Shown here: positions 47,231 to 56,152 of the stretch, piece after piece | Position numbering within the stretch: the stretch's first letter is position 1 | Layout of the letters: every line of letters begins with the position of its first letter | Source of the DNA: Microbacterium oryzae | Lineage (GTDB): Bacteria > Actinomycetota > Actinomycetes > Actinomycetales > Microbacteriaceae | Direction: 5' to 3' | DNA: 64,000 nucleotides | NCBI RefSeq assembly: GCF_030406385.1 | Contig: NZ_JAUEPM010000001.1 | Coordinates: 558,001-622,000 of the forward strand | The notes under the pieces: model-generated | The model's input: the letters and a program-made list of their open reading frames with translations, nothing else | What the model was told of the DNA's origin: nothing | The model's database searches: none | Translations under genes and position numbers: made by a program

Positions 47231-48108
47231 CGGATCACGACGCGAGCCTCCGCCAGCCGACGGGCCGTCTCCTCCGCTGAGACGGCCTCGAGCGCCGGCG
47301 CGTCGGAGAACGGCACGACGGAGTGCACGATCGTCTCCTCGTGCACGTGCACGAGGCTGTACGCCTGCGCGCCCTCGCGCGGGCGCATGCCCCCGTCGAC
47401 CACGCGCGGGTCCTGCGTGTAGCAGGATGACGACGCGACCGAGACGGGGATCCCGGCGAACGTCGCGGACGTGGACAGGTGCAGGTGACCGGCGAGGATC
47501 GCCCGCACGTCCGTTCCGCGCAGCACGTCGGCGAGCGCGCGCTGGTCGCGCAGCTCGACGATGGTCGCGAGGTCGAAGACGCAGGGGATGGGCGGATGGT
47601 GCATCGCGAGGATGGTCCCGCGCGGCGCGGGGATGGACAGCTCCAGCGACAGCCACTCGCGCTGGGCGGCCGAGACCTCGCCGTGGTGCGCTCCGGGGAC
47701 TGCGGTGTCGAGCGCGATCAGCCGCAGGCCGTCGAGATCGTGCACGGCGTCCACCGGCCCCTCCCCCTGCTCCCCCAGCAGCTCGCGGCGGAACGGCGAG
47801 CGCTCGTCGTGGTTGCCCATCACCCAGATGACGCGCGCGCCCATCCGCTGTGCAGCGGGCTCCACCTCCTCGCGCAGCCGCGCGTAGACCTGCGGCTCGC
47901 CCCGGTCCGCGAGGTCTCCCGTGAACACCAGCGCGTCGGGGCGCGCGCCGGAGCTCTCCAGCTCCGCGAGGATGCGACGGAGGTGGCGGGCGGCGTCCAG
48001 ACCGTAGCTCCCGCCATCCGAGCGCAGATGCAGATCGCTCGCGTGCACGAGCAGATGGCTCGACCGCGCGTACTCGGACTTCCTCGGCGTCATCGGCGTT
48101 CCGACCAT
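47194..48108 (-). CDS. CpdA-like metallophosphoesterase
   Basis: A 304-residue calcineurin-like phosphoesterase with metal motifs in order: DLHL, GDLAD, GNHDE, HHPP and GHLH. This is the class III cAMP phosphodiesterase/CpdA arrangement; mycobacterial Rv0805 is similar. It may hydrolyse cyclic nucleotides or other phosphodiesters. The start at 48108 is supported by TACCAT seven bases upstream; a longer frame lacks a start signal. There is no signal peptide. Confidence 0.85.
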   Translation of the reverse strand: MVGTPMTPRKSEYARSSHLLVHASDLHLRSDGGSYGLDAARHLRRILAELESSGARPDALVFTGDLADRGEPQVYARLREEVEPAAQRMGARVIWVMGNHDERSPFRRELLGEQGEGPVDAVHDLDGLRLIALDTAVPGAHHGEVSAAQREWLSLELSIPAPRGTILAMHHPPIPCVFDLATIVELRDQRALADVLRGTDVRAILAGHLHLSTSATFAGIPVSVASSSCYTQDPRVVDGGMRPREGAQAYSLVHVHEETIVHSVVPFSDAPALEAVSAEETARRLAEARVVIRQSRSQGAATGK

Positions 48109-48121
48109 GGTCGCGATGGTA
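48109..48121 (-). promoter_or_regulatory. Leaderless -10 for the phosphoesterase
   Basis: On the minus strand TACCAT (plus 48116-48121) precedes the ATG by seven bases. Confidence 0.5.
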
Positions 48122-48283
48122 CCGACGCGCGCGGCCAGGAGGGGTCGCGCCTCAGCGATCCACACCGGTCGACCCGGCTATCCCGACCCGATGGTGCCGA
48201 AGACGCCGTCTCAGTGCCCCGTCCGCCGCGGGATCCGCGCGGCCGGATCGCCCCGCCTGCCGCCCGCGGGCCCGAGGTGTCGG

Positions 48284-48289
48284 TACGCT
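48284..48289 (+). promoter_or_regulatory. -10 element of the PadR gene
   Basis: TACGCT lies about 48 bases upstream of the PadR ATG, which has its own GGGAGG ribosome site (48327-48332). Confidence 0.4.
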
Positions 48290-48336
48290 CGGCACGACAG
48301 ACGCGGCGATCCGGCGCCGCGACGAGGGAGGTGCGG

Positions 48337-48924
48337 ATGTCGGTGCGTCACGGTCTGCTCGCGATCCTCGACCAGGGTCCGTGCTACGGCTATCAGCTGC
48401 GCACTGAGTACGCCCGCCGCACGGGAGGCATCCGCCGGCTGAACGTCGGCCAGATCTACAACACCCTGGAGCGCCTCGAGCGCGACGGGCTCGTCGTGCG
48501 CGGGGCTGCGGACGAGCGCGGGCACGTCTACTGGGAGATCACGCAGGCCGGGCGCGCGGAGATGCGCGGGTGGCTCCTGACGCCCACCGATCCGTCCGAG
48601 CGCGACGTGCTCGCCGTGAAGCTGGCCCTGGCCGCCACGCTGCCCGGGCTCGACGCCGCCGCCGTCGTGCGCGTGGAGCGGGATGCCGTCGCGTCGCGGC
48701 TGGCGGCGCTGCGGGAGGCCACGTTCCCCGGGGAGGACGGCCGCGAGGAGATCGCCTGGTCCCTCATCGCCGACGCCGAGCGCTTCGCCGCGGAGGCCGA
48801 TGCCCGCTGGCTCGCGCACGCCGAGCAGCGCCTCGCCGCGCACCCCGAGGAGACGCTCGCGATCGAGCTCTCCTCCGACCATCCCAAACGGGGGCGTCCC
48901 GCCCGCGCGGCCGCCGCGGGCTGA
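48337..48924 (+). CDS. PadR-family transcriptional regulator
   Basis: A 195-residue regulator. The N-terminal winged helix is SVRHGLLAILDQGPCYGYQLR then RRLNVGQIYNTLERLERDGLV, with GHVYWEITQAGRAEM as the wing. The C-terminal helical part with LPGLDAAAVVRVERDAV is the Vir_act_alpha_C-type dimer region. PadR proteins often control a linked membrane protein or ABC exporter. None is adjacent, so the target is unknown. The next gene has its own -10. Confidence 0.88.
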   Translation: MSVRHGLLAILDQGPCYGYQLRTEYARRTGGIRRLNVGQIYNTLERLERDGLVVRGAADERGHVYWEITQAGRAEMRGWLLTPTDPSERDVLAVKLALAATLPGLDAAAVVRVERDAVASRLAALREATFPGEDGREEIAWSLIADAERFAAEADARWLAHAEQRLAAHPEETLAIELSSDHPKRGRPARAAAAG

Positions 48925-48951
48925 GACCGACCGGACGGCATGCCGTGCGCC

Positions 48952-48964
48952 TAGGATCGGAGGC
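48952..48964 (+). promoter_or_regulatory. Leaderless -10 for the coiled-coil gene
   Basis: TAGGAT (48952-48957) is seven bases before the ATG at 48965. Confidence 0.55.
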
Positions 48965-50305
48965 ATGGCAGGTTTGTGGGGACGACGCCGGCGGGAAGAG
49001 CGCGAGCAGCAGGAGGCGGCGGACGCGGATCTCGCCCGACGCGCGCGCACGGCGCTGGTGACCGCGGACGAGCGCATGAGGGCGACCGGAGACGAGCTCG
49101 CCTTCGCCGCCGCCGAGCTCGGCGAGGGTCCGACGGATGACCTGCGCGTGGGGCTCGCCGCCGTCAAGGAGCACATGGCCGAGGCGTTCCACCTCCACCA
49201 GCTGAACCACGACGAGATCCCCGACACGGCGGAGGAGCTGCGCACGCGCAACGCGCGCATCATCCAGCTCTGCGACTGGGCGGAGGACGTGCTGGACGAG
49301 CGCACCGACGCCCTGCAGGCGCGCATCGCCCGCGTGCGCCAGGCGCCGCAGATCCTCGAGCAGGTGCGCGCCGAGTCCGAGCGCCTCCGCGAGCGGCTGC
49401 CGCAGGCTCGCGCCACGGTCGAGCGGCTCGCGCGGCTGTACAGCGCGGAGGCGCTCCAGCGCGTGCGGGTGACGGCCGATCAGGCCGAGCAGCTGCTGGA
49501 CTTCGCCCTGCACTCCGCGGATGTCTCCAGCCGCCGCCGCGAGGCACGGCGCAACGAGGAGGCGAACCTCGCGCTCGAGACCGCGACCGAAGCGGTCCGG
49601 CGTGCTGCATCCATCCTCGACGGCGTCGACGACTTCGAGATCGAGGCGATGCGCGCGCAGTCGACGCTGGCGGAGGTCGTCGCCGACTCGCGCGGCGATC
49701 TCGTCGTCGCGCGGCAGGGGCCGCAGAATCCGGAGGTCGCCCGCGCGATCGCCGACCTCGAGGCGGCCCTCGCCGCGCTCCCCGGCCCCGGGACGCCGTC
49801 CGATCCGTTCGCGGATCTCGCCTCGCTCTCTGCGGCCAACGCCGCGCTCGACGAGGCCGTCGCCAAGGCGCGCGAGCGCGCCGCCCACCCGGTGCCCTCG
49901 GTCGCCCATGTGCGCCACGACATGGACGCGGCCGACCACGCGATCGCCGTGGCCGGCAGCCTCATCAACGGGCACCGCGGGTGGATCGGCGCCGACGCGC
50001 GGACCCGGTACGCGGAGGCGCAGCGGGTGCGGCTCGACGCGGAGCCCCTCGTGGCCTCGGAGGACACGCGCGAGCGGGCGCAGCAGCTCGCGCGCCGCGC
50101 GGCGCAGCTCGCGCAGGAGGCGCTGCAGCTCGCGCAGCGCGACATCGACTCCTCCCGCCCCGACGACGACGACTGGGGATCGTGGGGCGGCGGTCCGCGC
50201 GGCCGGACGGTCTCGATGGGCGGCGGCTTCGGCGGCGGCGGTCTTCTCGGTCCGGTTCTCGGCGGCGTGCTCCTCGGCGGCCTCGTCGGCGACATCTTCG
50301 AGTGA
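48965..50305 (+). CDS. Coiled-coil protein with glycine-rich tail, unknown function
   Basis: A 446-residue soluble protein, almost entirely alpha-helical. It has basic heptad-like stretches at the start (RRRREEREQQE) and several Ala/Glu/Arg-rich helices. The last 55 residues turn to a DDDDWGSWGGG stretch and then a Gly-rich hydrophobic end (GGGFGGGGLLGPVLGG). This tail resembles actinobacterial TPM-domain proteins, but the N-terminal signal peptide and TPM domain are absent. It could be an envelope-associated coiled-coil protein; nothing more is visible. A long hairpin follows. Confidence 0.65.
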   Translation: MAGLWGRRRREEREQQEAADADLARRARTALVTADERMRATGDELAFAAAELGEGPTDDLRVGLAAVKEHMAEAFHLHQLNHDEIPDTAEELRTRNARIIQLCDWAEDVLDERTDALQARIARVRQAPQILEQVRAESERLRERLPQARATVERLARLYSAEALQRVRVTADQAEQLLDFALHSADVSSRRREARRNEEANLALETATEAVRRAASILDGVDDFEIEAMRAQSTLAEVVADSRGDLVVARQGPQNPEVARAIADLEAALAALPGPGTPSDPFADLASLSAANAALDEAVAKARERAAHPVPSVAHVRHDMDAADHAIAVAGSLINGHRGWIGADARTRYAEAQRVRLDAEPLVASEDTRERAQQLARRAAQLAQEALQLAQRDIDSSRPDDDDWGSWGGGPRGRTVSMGGGFGGGGLLGPVLGGVLLGGLVGDIFE

Positions 50306-50318
50306 GCGCGGCCCCCGT

Positions 50319-50365
50319 GGCAGACGGATGGCCCGGATCCTGAGGATCCGGGCCATCCGTCTGCC
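50319..50365. terminator. Very strong bidirectional terminator
   Basis: Arms of 22 bp (50319-50340 and 50344-50365) are exact complements around TGA. It lies between two convergent stops, just before hpf. Confidence 0.92.
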
Positions 50366-50371
50366 GGCGCA

Positions 50372-51037
50372 TCAGGACGCCATGGCGTCCTCGACGGGCG
50401 GAGCCTGCGTGGTGAGCGCGATCACGCCGTAGTCCCAGCCGCGGCGCCGGTAGACGACGCTCGGGTGGTCGGTGCGCGCGTTGATGAAGAGGAAGAAGTC
50501 GTGCCCGACCAGCTCCATCCGGTCCACGGCCTCCTCGACGGTCATCCACTCCGGGTCGAACGTCTTGCTCCGGATGACCACCGGCGAGTAGACGTCCTCC
50601 TCCTCATCCTCCGTGACGACGGGGATGGTGCCGGTCGCGACCGCCTGGAGGGTCTCGACGGCGGCGGGCTCGACATCCAGGCCCTCGAGCGCGCCGGTCT
50701 CCTTCGCGAAGCGCGCGTTGCGCGGGTGCATGCGCCCGCTGACCTTCTTGTCCTTCGCGCGACGCAGCTGCTCGGCGAGCCGCTCGAGCGCGATGTCGAG
50801 CGCGGCGAACTTGTCCGTGTCGTGGGCCTCGGCCCGGACGATGGGGCCGTTGCAGAACATCGTCAGCTCGACGCTGTCCTCTTCGATCCGCCCCCCGCGG
50901 TGCGCTTCATGCGTGACCTTCACCTCGAGACGCTGAGCACGGGGCGCGAACGTGGCTATCCGCTCGATCTTCTCCTCCACCACGGTGCGGAATCGATCCG
51001 AGACGCTGACCCCCACGCCGACGATGTTCGTGTCCAT
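50372..51037 (-). CDS. hpf: Ribosome hibernation promoting factor, long form
   Basis: A 221-residue long-type HPF. The S30AE domain (about 1-105) includes TNIVGVGVSVSDRFRTVVEEK and the basic ERLAEQLRRAKDKK. The C-terminal dimerisation domain (about 165-221) includes TVEEAVDRMELVGHDFFLF and RRRGWDYGVIAL. It dimerises stationary-phase ribosomes into inactive 100S particles. The ATG has AGGGAGG upstream. It lies beside comF as in mycobacteria. Confidence 0.95.
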   Translation of the reverse strand: MDTNIVGVGVSVSDRFRTVVEEKIERIATFAPRAQRLEVKVTHEAHRGGRIEEDSVELTMFCNGPIVRAEAHDTDKFAALDIALERLAEQLRRAKDKKVSGRMHPRNARFAKETGALEGLDVEPAAVETLQAVATGTIPVVTEDEEEDVYSPVVIRSKTFDPEWMTVEEAVDRMELVGHDFFLFINARTDHPSVVYRRRGWDYGVIALTTQAPPVEDAMAS

Positions 51038-51126
51038 CTCTGCCTCCCTATCCGGTCCGACCGGTGCGAGCGGCGGACCCTCGGTCGCCTTGGTGTCCCC
51101 CACCGTAGCCGCGCCCGCGCCGAGTG

Positions 51127-51813
51127 TCACGAACTATCTCCCGGCGATTCGGGTGGGGACGTTCGCGCAGGGAGAACCCGCGGCGTGGCGGCCAGGGTGA
51201 CCGCGCCGACCACCTGCGCGCCGGCGGCAGTGAGCGCGCGGCGCGCCTCGCGCAGGGTCGCGCCGGTCGTCACGACGTCGTCGACGACGATCACCGCGCG
51301 CCCCGCCGGGTCTCCTCGGACCGTCAGGGCGCCTCGCAGATTGCGGTCGCGGTCGGCGACTCCGAGCGCGCGCTGGTCGTCCGTCGCCCGCTGCCATCGC
51401 AGCGCTCCGAGGGGTGCGACACCGGCGTGGTGCAGCAGCAGCTCGATCGGGCGGTAGCCGCGGCGTCGGGAGCCGGCCGCCGACGGCGGGATCGGCACCG
51501 CGTCGAGGAGCAGACCGTGCGCCAGGGCGCACTCCACGAGCACCGCGCGCATCGCCGGTGCGAAGGCGCGGGCGAGGTCGGTGCGGCCGCGCTGCTTGTA
51601 GGCGCGCAGCGCCGCCGCCACGGGGCCCTCGAACGTCAGCGCGCTGACGACCTCGACCCCGTCGTCCAGCCGCCGTCGGCGGAGATCCGGGCGCAGGGCG
51701 AGGCGGCAGCCGCCGCACAGCGCCTCCCCGGGCCGGCCGCATGCCGCGCAGGCGACGGGAAGGAGCAGCGCCGCCGCCTCGCGGAGCGCGGCGCTCACCG
51801 CGGGTGCTGTCAT
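51127..51813 (-). CDS. comF: ComF-family phosphoribosyltransferase-like protein
   Basis: A 228-residue protein. An N-terminal zinc-finger-like segment has CAACGRPGEALCGGC. The phosphoribosyl-transferase domain has RRRGYRPIELLL and the PRPP loop VIVVDDVVTTGAT. ComF helps DNA uptake in competent bacteria, but many actinobacterial members have no tested function. The start at 51813 is seven bases after CAGAGT (minus strand), a possible leaderless promoter. It follows lpqB in the conserved order. Confidence 0.88.
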   Translation of the reverse strand: MTAPAVSAALREAAALLLPVACAACGRPGEALCGGCRLALRPDLRRRRLDDGVEVVSALTFEGPVAAALRAYKQRGRTDLARAFAPAMRAVLVECALAHGLLLDAVPIPPSAAGSRRRGYRPIELLLHHAGVAPLGALRWQRATDDQRALGVADRDRNLRGALTVRGDPAGRAVIVVDDVVTTGATLREARRALTAAGAQVVGAVTLAATPRVLPARTSPPESPGDSS

Positions 51814-51917
51814 GCCGACCACTCTGGTGCGCCCGGGACCGCGGACCCGGCCTGTGGGGGCGCGAGAGCGCGCCACGCCGCGCGCCACCACCCTGTGCAG
51901 GCGACGAGCGGGATCGC

Positions 51918-53621
51918 CTAGTCCGTCTGCCCCAGCTGGGTGGCGAGCACGCGCACGTCGCTGGCCGACTGCGTCGGGATGGTCCCGCGCAGGGTGAGCA
52001 GGGCGCCGTCGTCGGTCAGCAACCGCACCGGCGACTCCTGGTCGCCGACGCCGATCGTCACCACGGCCAGCGGCGCCGCGACGCTGCGCGCGGGTGCGCC
52101 GATGGGCTGCTGGATGACCTGCGCGCTGTCGCTTCCCCCGGCGGCGATGCCCACCGTGATGTCGTCGATCCACGTGAGGTCGATCCCAGCCATCCGCAGC
52201 TGCGCGATGCGCCGCGGGGGGCCGACCGACAGCGGCGTGCCATCCGGTTCGCGTTCGATGGCGGCGACGACGACCCACTGCTGCTCGCCGATCGTGACGA
52301 TGGCCGCGATCCGCGACCCGTCGCGCGAGACCTCCGCCGCCTGCACTCGCGACACGTCGGCCCACTCGCCGGCCATGGGGCGCGGTGTGAGGTCCGGGCT
52401 CCACGCGGTCAGCGTGCGCGGGTCGTCCGGCCGCACCGTCCAGATGAACCCGTAGGCGTCGAGCGACGGCGGCGCCACCCGGCCGCCGGTATCGATCGCG
52501 GACGGTCGGTCGTCGGCGGTGACGCGCATCGCTCCCCCGTCGGCGAGGCCGATCGCGGCGACCTGCTGGTCCGCCGACACCGCGATGGAGGCGATGTCCT
52601 CGGGGAAGTCCGCGAGGACATCCGACATGCCGCCGACCGGGGTGATCTCCCCGCCGGCGAGATATCCGAAGCCGTCGTCGGTCAGCACGAGGGGGCGCGG
52701 GTCGGTGCGCGTGGAGGCGACCTCGGTCGCCGCGACGTCGCTCGCCTCTCCGTCGACCGTGAGGGCGACCCTGCGCACGTCGGTCGAGGCGAGGCTCTGC
52801 TCGAGCTGCGCGGTGATGCGCCCGAGGGTCTGGGCATCGACTCCCGCGCCCCCCGTGAGCTCGATCTGCGCGACGTTGTCGGCGTCGACGGGCACCGTGC
52901 CGCGCGAGAGCTGCAGGTTCTCACCGAAGGCGGTCTGCACCCCGCGCGCGAGCCACTCGCTGGGGGCGCCGTCCACGAGCTCCTGCACGATGCGGGTGCG
53001 CGCGTTCTGCCTGGTGAGGAACCAGCGGCGGTCCGGCACGAGGTGCGTCCACGTCGCGTCGAAGTAGTACAGGTCGTGGGCGCTGTAGAGCTCGGCGAAG
53101 TACTGGCCGTCCAGCACGATGCCGTCGGGCGCGGTGACGATGCGCCACTGCCCTTCCTCGTCCTTCGCCAGCTCGAACGCGAGCGAGGTCGTGCCGTCGC
53201 TGGCGACGCTGTATCGGCCATCACCGTCGAGGACCGCCTCCCCCTGCACGTCGGCGGTGACGGTCGCGACCCCGCCGGATGCGGCGATCTCGGCGATCTC
53301 GCGGTCATCGGTCGCGTCGATCGTCACGCTCGCGGCCGGCTGCCACGTCTCGGCGAGGTCGTCGGCGAGGTAATGGCGCGCGGTCTCCCAGTTCTGCTCC
53401 GGCGAGATCGAGGCGCGGAGGAACCCGTCGACGATGTCCTCCGGCGAGTCGCCGGAGCGCGGCTCCTCGGCGTCGTAGCTGCCGCCGGTGACCTCGTCGA
53501 CGACGTCGTCCGGCGCGTTCCCGACGGACACCGGCCCGCTCTGCGGCAGGCCCGAGCAGCCGGCGAGGACGAGCGCCGCCGCGAGGACGGCTGCGGCAAG
53601 CGAACGGCGCACGGCGGTCAT
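51918..53621 (-). CDS. lpqB: Lipoprotein LpqB, MtrAB accessory protein
   Basis: A 567-residue lipoprotein. The signal peptide ends in the lipobox LAGC, with Cys at about residue 22, followed by SGLPQSGPVSV. A GerMN-like domain (about 150-300) and a beta-propeller-like rest (PDDPRTLTAWSPDL, ISVDAD-type blades) follow. It sits on the outer membrane face and modulates MtrB in mycobacteria and Streptomyces. The start overlaps the mtrB stop (ATGA). Confidence 0.93.
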   Translation of the reverse strand: MTAVRRSLAAAVLAAALVLAGCSGLPQSGPVSVGNAPDDVVDEVTGGSYDAEEPRSGDSPEDIVDGFLRASISPEQNWETARHYLADDLAETWQPAASVTIDATDDREIAEIAASGGVATVTADVQGEAVLDGDGRYSVASDGTTSLAFELAKDEEGQWRIVTAPDGIVLDGQYFAELYSAHDLYYFDATWTHLVPDRRWFLTRQNARTRIVQELVDGAPSEWLARGVQTAFGENLQLSRGTVPVDADNVAQIELTGGAGVDAQTLGRITAQLEQSLASTDVRRVALTVDGEASDVAATEVASTRTDPRPLVLTDDGFGYLAGGEITPVGGMSDVLADFPEDIASIAVSADQQVAAIGLADGGAMRVTADDRPSAIDTGGRVAPPSLDAYGFIWTVRPDDPRTLTAWSPDLTPRPMAGEWADVSRVQAAEVSRDGSRIAAIVTIGEQQWVVVAAIEREPDGTPLSVGPPRRIAQLRMAGIDLTWIDDITVGIAAGGSDSAQVIQQPIGAPARSVAAPLAVVTIGVGDQESPVRLLTDDGALLTLRGTIPTQSASDVRVLATQLGQTD

Positions 53622-55282
53622 GCGAGGTCCTCTCCGGTGCGGATGGGCTCTGTCACGCCCAGGTCCTCCACGGCGCTGCCGTTCGGCTCGACCGGGATCG
53701 GCGAGCGGGTGACGCTCTGGCCCGGCACGCGCGGCACGGTGAGCACGAAGTGCGACCCGCGTCCGGGCTCCGACCACAGCTCGAGCGCCCCGCCGTGCAG
53801 CTTGGCGTCGCCGAGCGCGATGGCGAGCCCGAGGCCCGTTCCGCCCAGGGTGCGCTTGCGCGAGGGGTCGGCGCGCCAGAACCGGTCGAACACCCGCGAG
53901 GCCTGCTCGGGCGACATGCCCAGGCCGTAGTCGCGCACACCGACGGCGACGGCGTGCGCGTCGCTGTCGATGGTGATGACGATGGGGCGCCCCTCGCCGT
54001 GCTCGATCGCGTTGCCGATGAGGTTCCGCAGCACGCGGCGCACTCGGCGCGGGTCGACGTCGACGGGCGAGTAGCCGCCGGGCGCCACCACGCGCAGCTC
54101 GCTGCCGTGCCGGCCGGCGACGTCGCGCATGGAGTCCGCCACATCCTCCGCGAGCTGCGCGAGGTTGCTGGGCTCGAGCTCGAGCTGCACGGAGCCGGCG
54201 TCGTAGCGGCTGATCTCGAGCAGGTCGGTCAGCAGCTGCTCGAAGCGGGCGACCTGGGTGTGGAGCAGCTCGGCCGCGCGCGCGGTGGACTCGTCGAACT
54301 CCGATCGCCGGTCGTTCAGCATCTCGGAGGCGAGGCGGATCGTCGTGAGCGGCGTGCGGAGCTCGTGCGAGACGTCCGAGACGAACCGCTGCTGCACCTG
54401 CGACAGCTCGGCGAGCTCGGTGATCTGCGCCTCGATGCTGTCGGCCATGGCGTTGAACGAGCGGCCCAGCGCCGCCAGCTCGTCCTTCCCGCGCACGGGC
54501 AGTCGCACCTCGAAATCACCGGCGGCGAATCGCTCGCTCGTCCGACTCGCCTCGAGGATGGGCTGCGCGACCGTGCGCAGCACGAACCACGAGATGGCGG
54601 CGACGAGGAGGACGAGCACGATCCCGGTGATCCACAGGATCCCCTGCACGAAGCGCAGCGTGCGGTCGGCCTCCTCCAGGCTGTAGGCGAGGTAGACCTC
54701 GTACGGGCCTGCGTTCTGCACCTCCAGCTGCTGGCCCACCACGATCCCCGGCACCGCGTCGCCGGAGTCGTCGATCTGCAGCCCCACCGACTGCCACCAC
54801 TGGTTGCCGTCGTCCGACGACCGCACGCGGTCGCGGAGTCCCTCGCTGAGGATGGCGTCGTCGCCCTCCTCGAGCAGGAAGCTGAAGTCCGGCGGCGCGA
54901 TCCCCGAGGCCTCGTCCGCCACGCGGAAGTACGCGTAATACGAGGTGCCAGCCTGCGTGGTGAGCTCGCGCCGCGCATCGAAGAGCACCTGCTGCAGGGC
55001 GGCCCCGTCCGTGGCGACCTCAGCGGTGTCGATGACGTCCTGAGCGGCGATCACGGCGCGCTGCGCCTGGCCCAGCACCTCGTCGCGACTGGTCGAGAAG
55101 AGATTGTTGTGGATGGCCAGGGCCGTGAACACGCAGGTGACCGCGATCGCGAGGGCCGTGGCCGCGACGGTGATGAAGGTGGTGCGGAAGCGCAGCGAGG
55201 TGATCCACTGCGCCCGGATGGCCGGGAGCCAGGTGGCGGGTCGCCTCAGTGTGATCCGCGCGGGCCGAGCGGCCTGGGACAT
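53618..55282 (-). CDS. mtrB: Sensor histidine kinase MtrB
   Basis: A 554-residue membrane kinase; a GTG at 55303 would add seven residues. Two spans (about 34-58 and 212-236) flank a 150-residue extracellular sensor. A HAMP linker, HisKA with phospho-His306 in SDVSHELRTPLT, and HATPase boxes (NLIGNAIEHGEG, GLGMS, GGTGLGLAIA) follow. With MtrA it controls cell-wall and osmotic-stress genes. It is seven bases downstream of mtrA. Confidence 0.95.
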   Translation of the reverse strand: MSQAARPARITLRRPATWLPAIRAQWITSLRFRTTFITVAATALAIAVTCVFTALAIHNNLFSTSRDEVLGQAQRAVIAAQDVIDTAEVATDGAALQQVLFDARRELTTQAGTSYYAYFRVADEASGIAPPDFSFLLEEGDDAILSEGLRDRVRSSDDGNQWWQSVGLQIDDSGDAVPGIVVGQQLEVQNAGPYEVYLAYSLEEADRTLRFVQGILWITGIVLVLLVAAISWFVLRTVAQPILEASRTSERFAAGDFEVRLPVRGKDELAALGRSFNAMADSIEAQITELAELSQVQQRFVSDVSHELRTPLTTIRLASEMLNDRRSEFDESTARAAELLHTQVARFEQLLTDLLEISRYDAGSVQLELEPSNLAQLAEDVADSMRDVAGRHGSELRVVAPGGYSPVDVDPRRVRRVLRNLIGNAIEHGEGRPIVITIDSDAHAVAVGVRDYGLGMSPEQASRVFDRFWRADPSRKRTLGGTGLGLAIALGDAKLHGGALELWSEPGRGSHFVLTVPRVPGQSVTRSPIPVEPNGSAVEDLGVTEPIRTGEDLA

Positions 55283-55289
55283 GGTCGGA

Positions 55290-55970
55290 TCAGACCGCCG
55301 CACCGGCGCGGTAGCCGACGCCCCGCACCGTCATGACGATCTTGGGGTTGTCGGGATCGATCTCGATCTTGGCGCGCAGCCGCTGCACGTGGACGTTCAC
55401 CAGGCGAGTGTCGGCCTTGTAGTGATAGCCCCACACCTGCTCGAGGAGCGCCTCGCGGGAGAAGACCTGCTGGGGCTTGGACGCGAGGGCGACGAGGAGC
55501 TCGAACTCCAGCGGCGTGAGCGGGATCGGCGTCTGCCCGCGACGCACCTCGTGCGCGGCGACGTCGATGGTGAGATCGCCCACCCGGAGCACGTCGTCCG
55601 AGGCCTCCAGCGCCGGCCGCAGCCGCGTCCGGATCCGGGCGACGAGCTCCTTCGGGTTGAAGGGCTTGACGATGTAGTCGTCGGCGCCGGCTTCCAGCCC
55701 CGCGACCACGTCCGAGGTGTCCGAGCGCGCGGTGAGCATGATGATCGGCACCCCCGACTCGGCGCGGATGTCGGAGCAGATCTCGATGCCGTCCCTGCCG
55801 GGCAGCATGAGGTCGAGCAGGACGAGGTCGGGGCGCTCCTGACGCCAGCTGTCGAGAGCCAGGGCTCCGTCCGCGCAGAAGGCGGTCTCGAACCCCTCCG
55901 TGCGCAGCACGATGCCGATCATCTCGGCGAGGGCCGTGTCGTCGTCGACCACGAGGATGCGGGCGCTCAT
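55290..55970 (-). CDS. mtrA: Response regulator MtrA
   Basis: A 226-residue OmpR/PhoB-type regulator. The receiver domain has VVDDD at 8-12, phospho-Asp53 in LLDLMLPG, and K102 in VKPFNPKE. The C-terminal winged helix has LTPLEFELLVALA and TRLVNVHVQRLRAKI then VRGVGYRA. It is the first gene of mtrA-mtrB-lpqB. A likely -10 (TAGGCT) is about 70 bases upstream. The AAGGA sequence lies eleven bases before the ATG, somewhat far. Confidence 0.96.
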   Translation of the reverse strand: MSARILVVDDDTALAEMIGIVLRTEGFETAFCADGALALDSWRQERPDLVLLDLMLPGRDGIEICSDIRAESGVPIIMLTARSDTSDVVAGLEAGADDYIVKPFNPKELVARIRTRLRPALEASDDVLRVGDLTIDVAAHEVRRGQTPIPLTPLEFELLVALASKPQQVFSREALLEQVWGYHYKADTRLVNVHVQRLRAKIEIDPDNPKIVMTVRGVGYRAGAAV

Positions 55971-56038
55971 GAGGGGTGGGTCCTTTGCTCCGGGTGCGCG
56001 CCGGCGCGCGTCGGTCGCGCGGGCGAGGCGTGGGAATC

Positions 56039-56044
56039 AGCCTA
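56039..56044 (-). promoter_or_regulatory. Likely -10 of mtrA
   Basis: TAGGCT on the minus strand (plus AGCCTA) matches the actinobacterial -10. Transcription would start near 56032, giving a leader of about 62 bases. Confidence 0.45.
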
Positions 56045-56152
56045 GACGACCCCTGTCGGAGAATGGCCGCGACACGGGGCACGCGGGGCAGGTGTGACAC
56101 GATGTGGGGAGACGGCGGCATCCGTCCGCTCGCCGGTCGGGAGGGAATCGAC

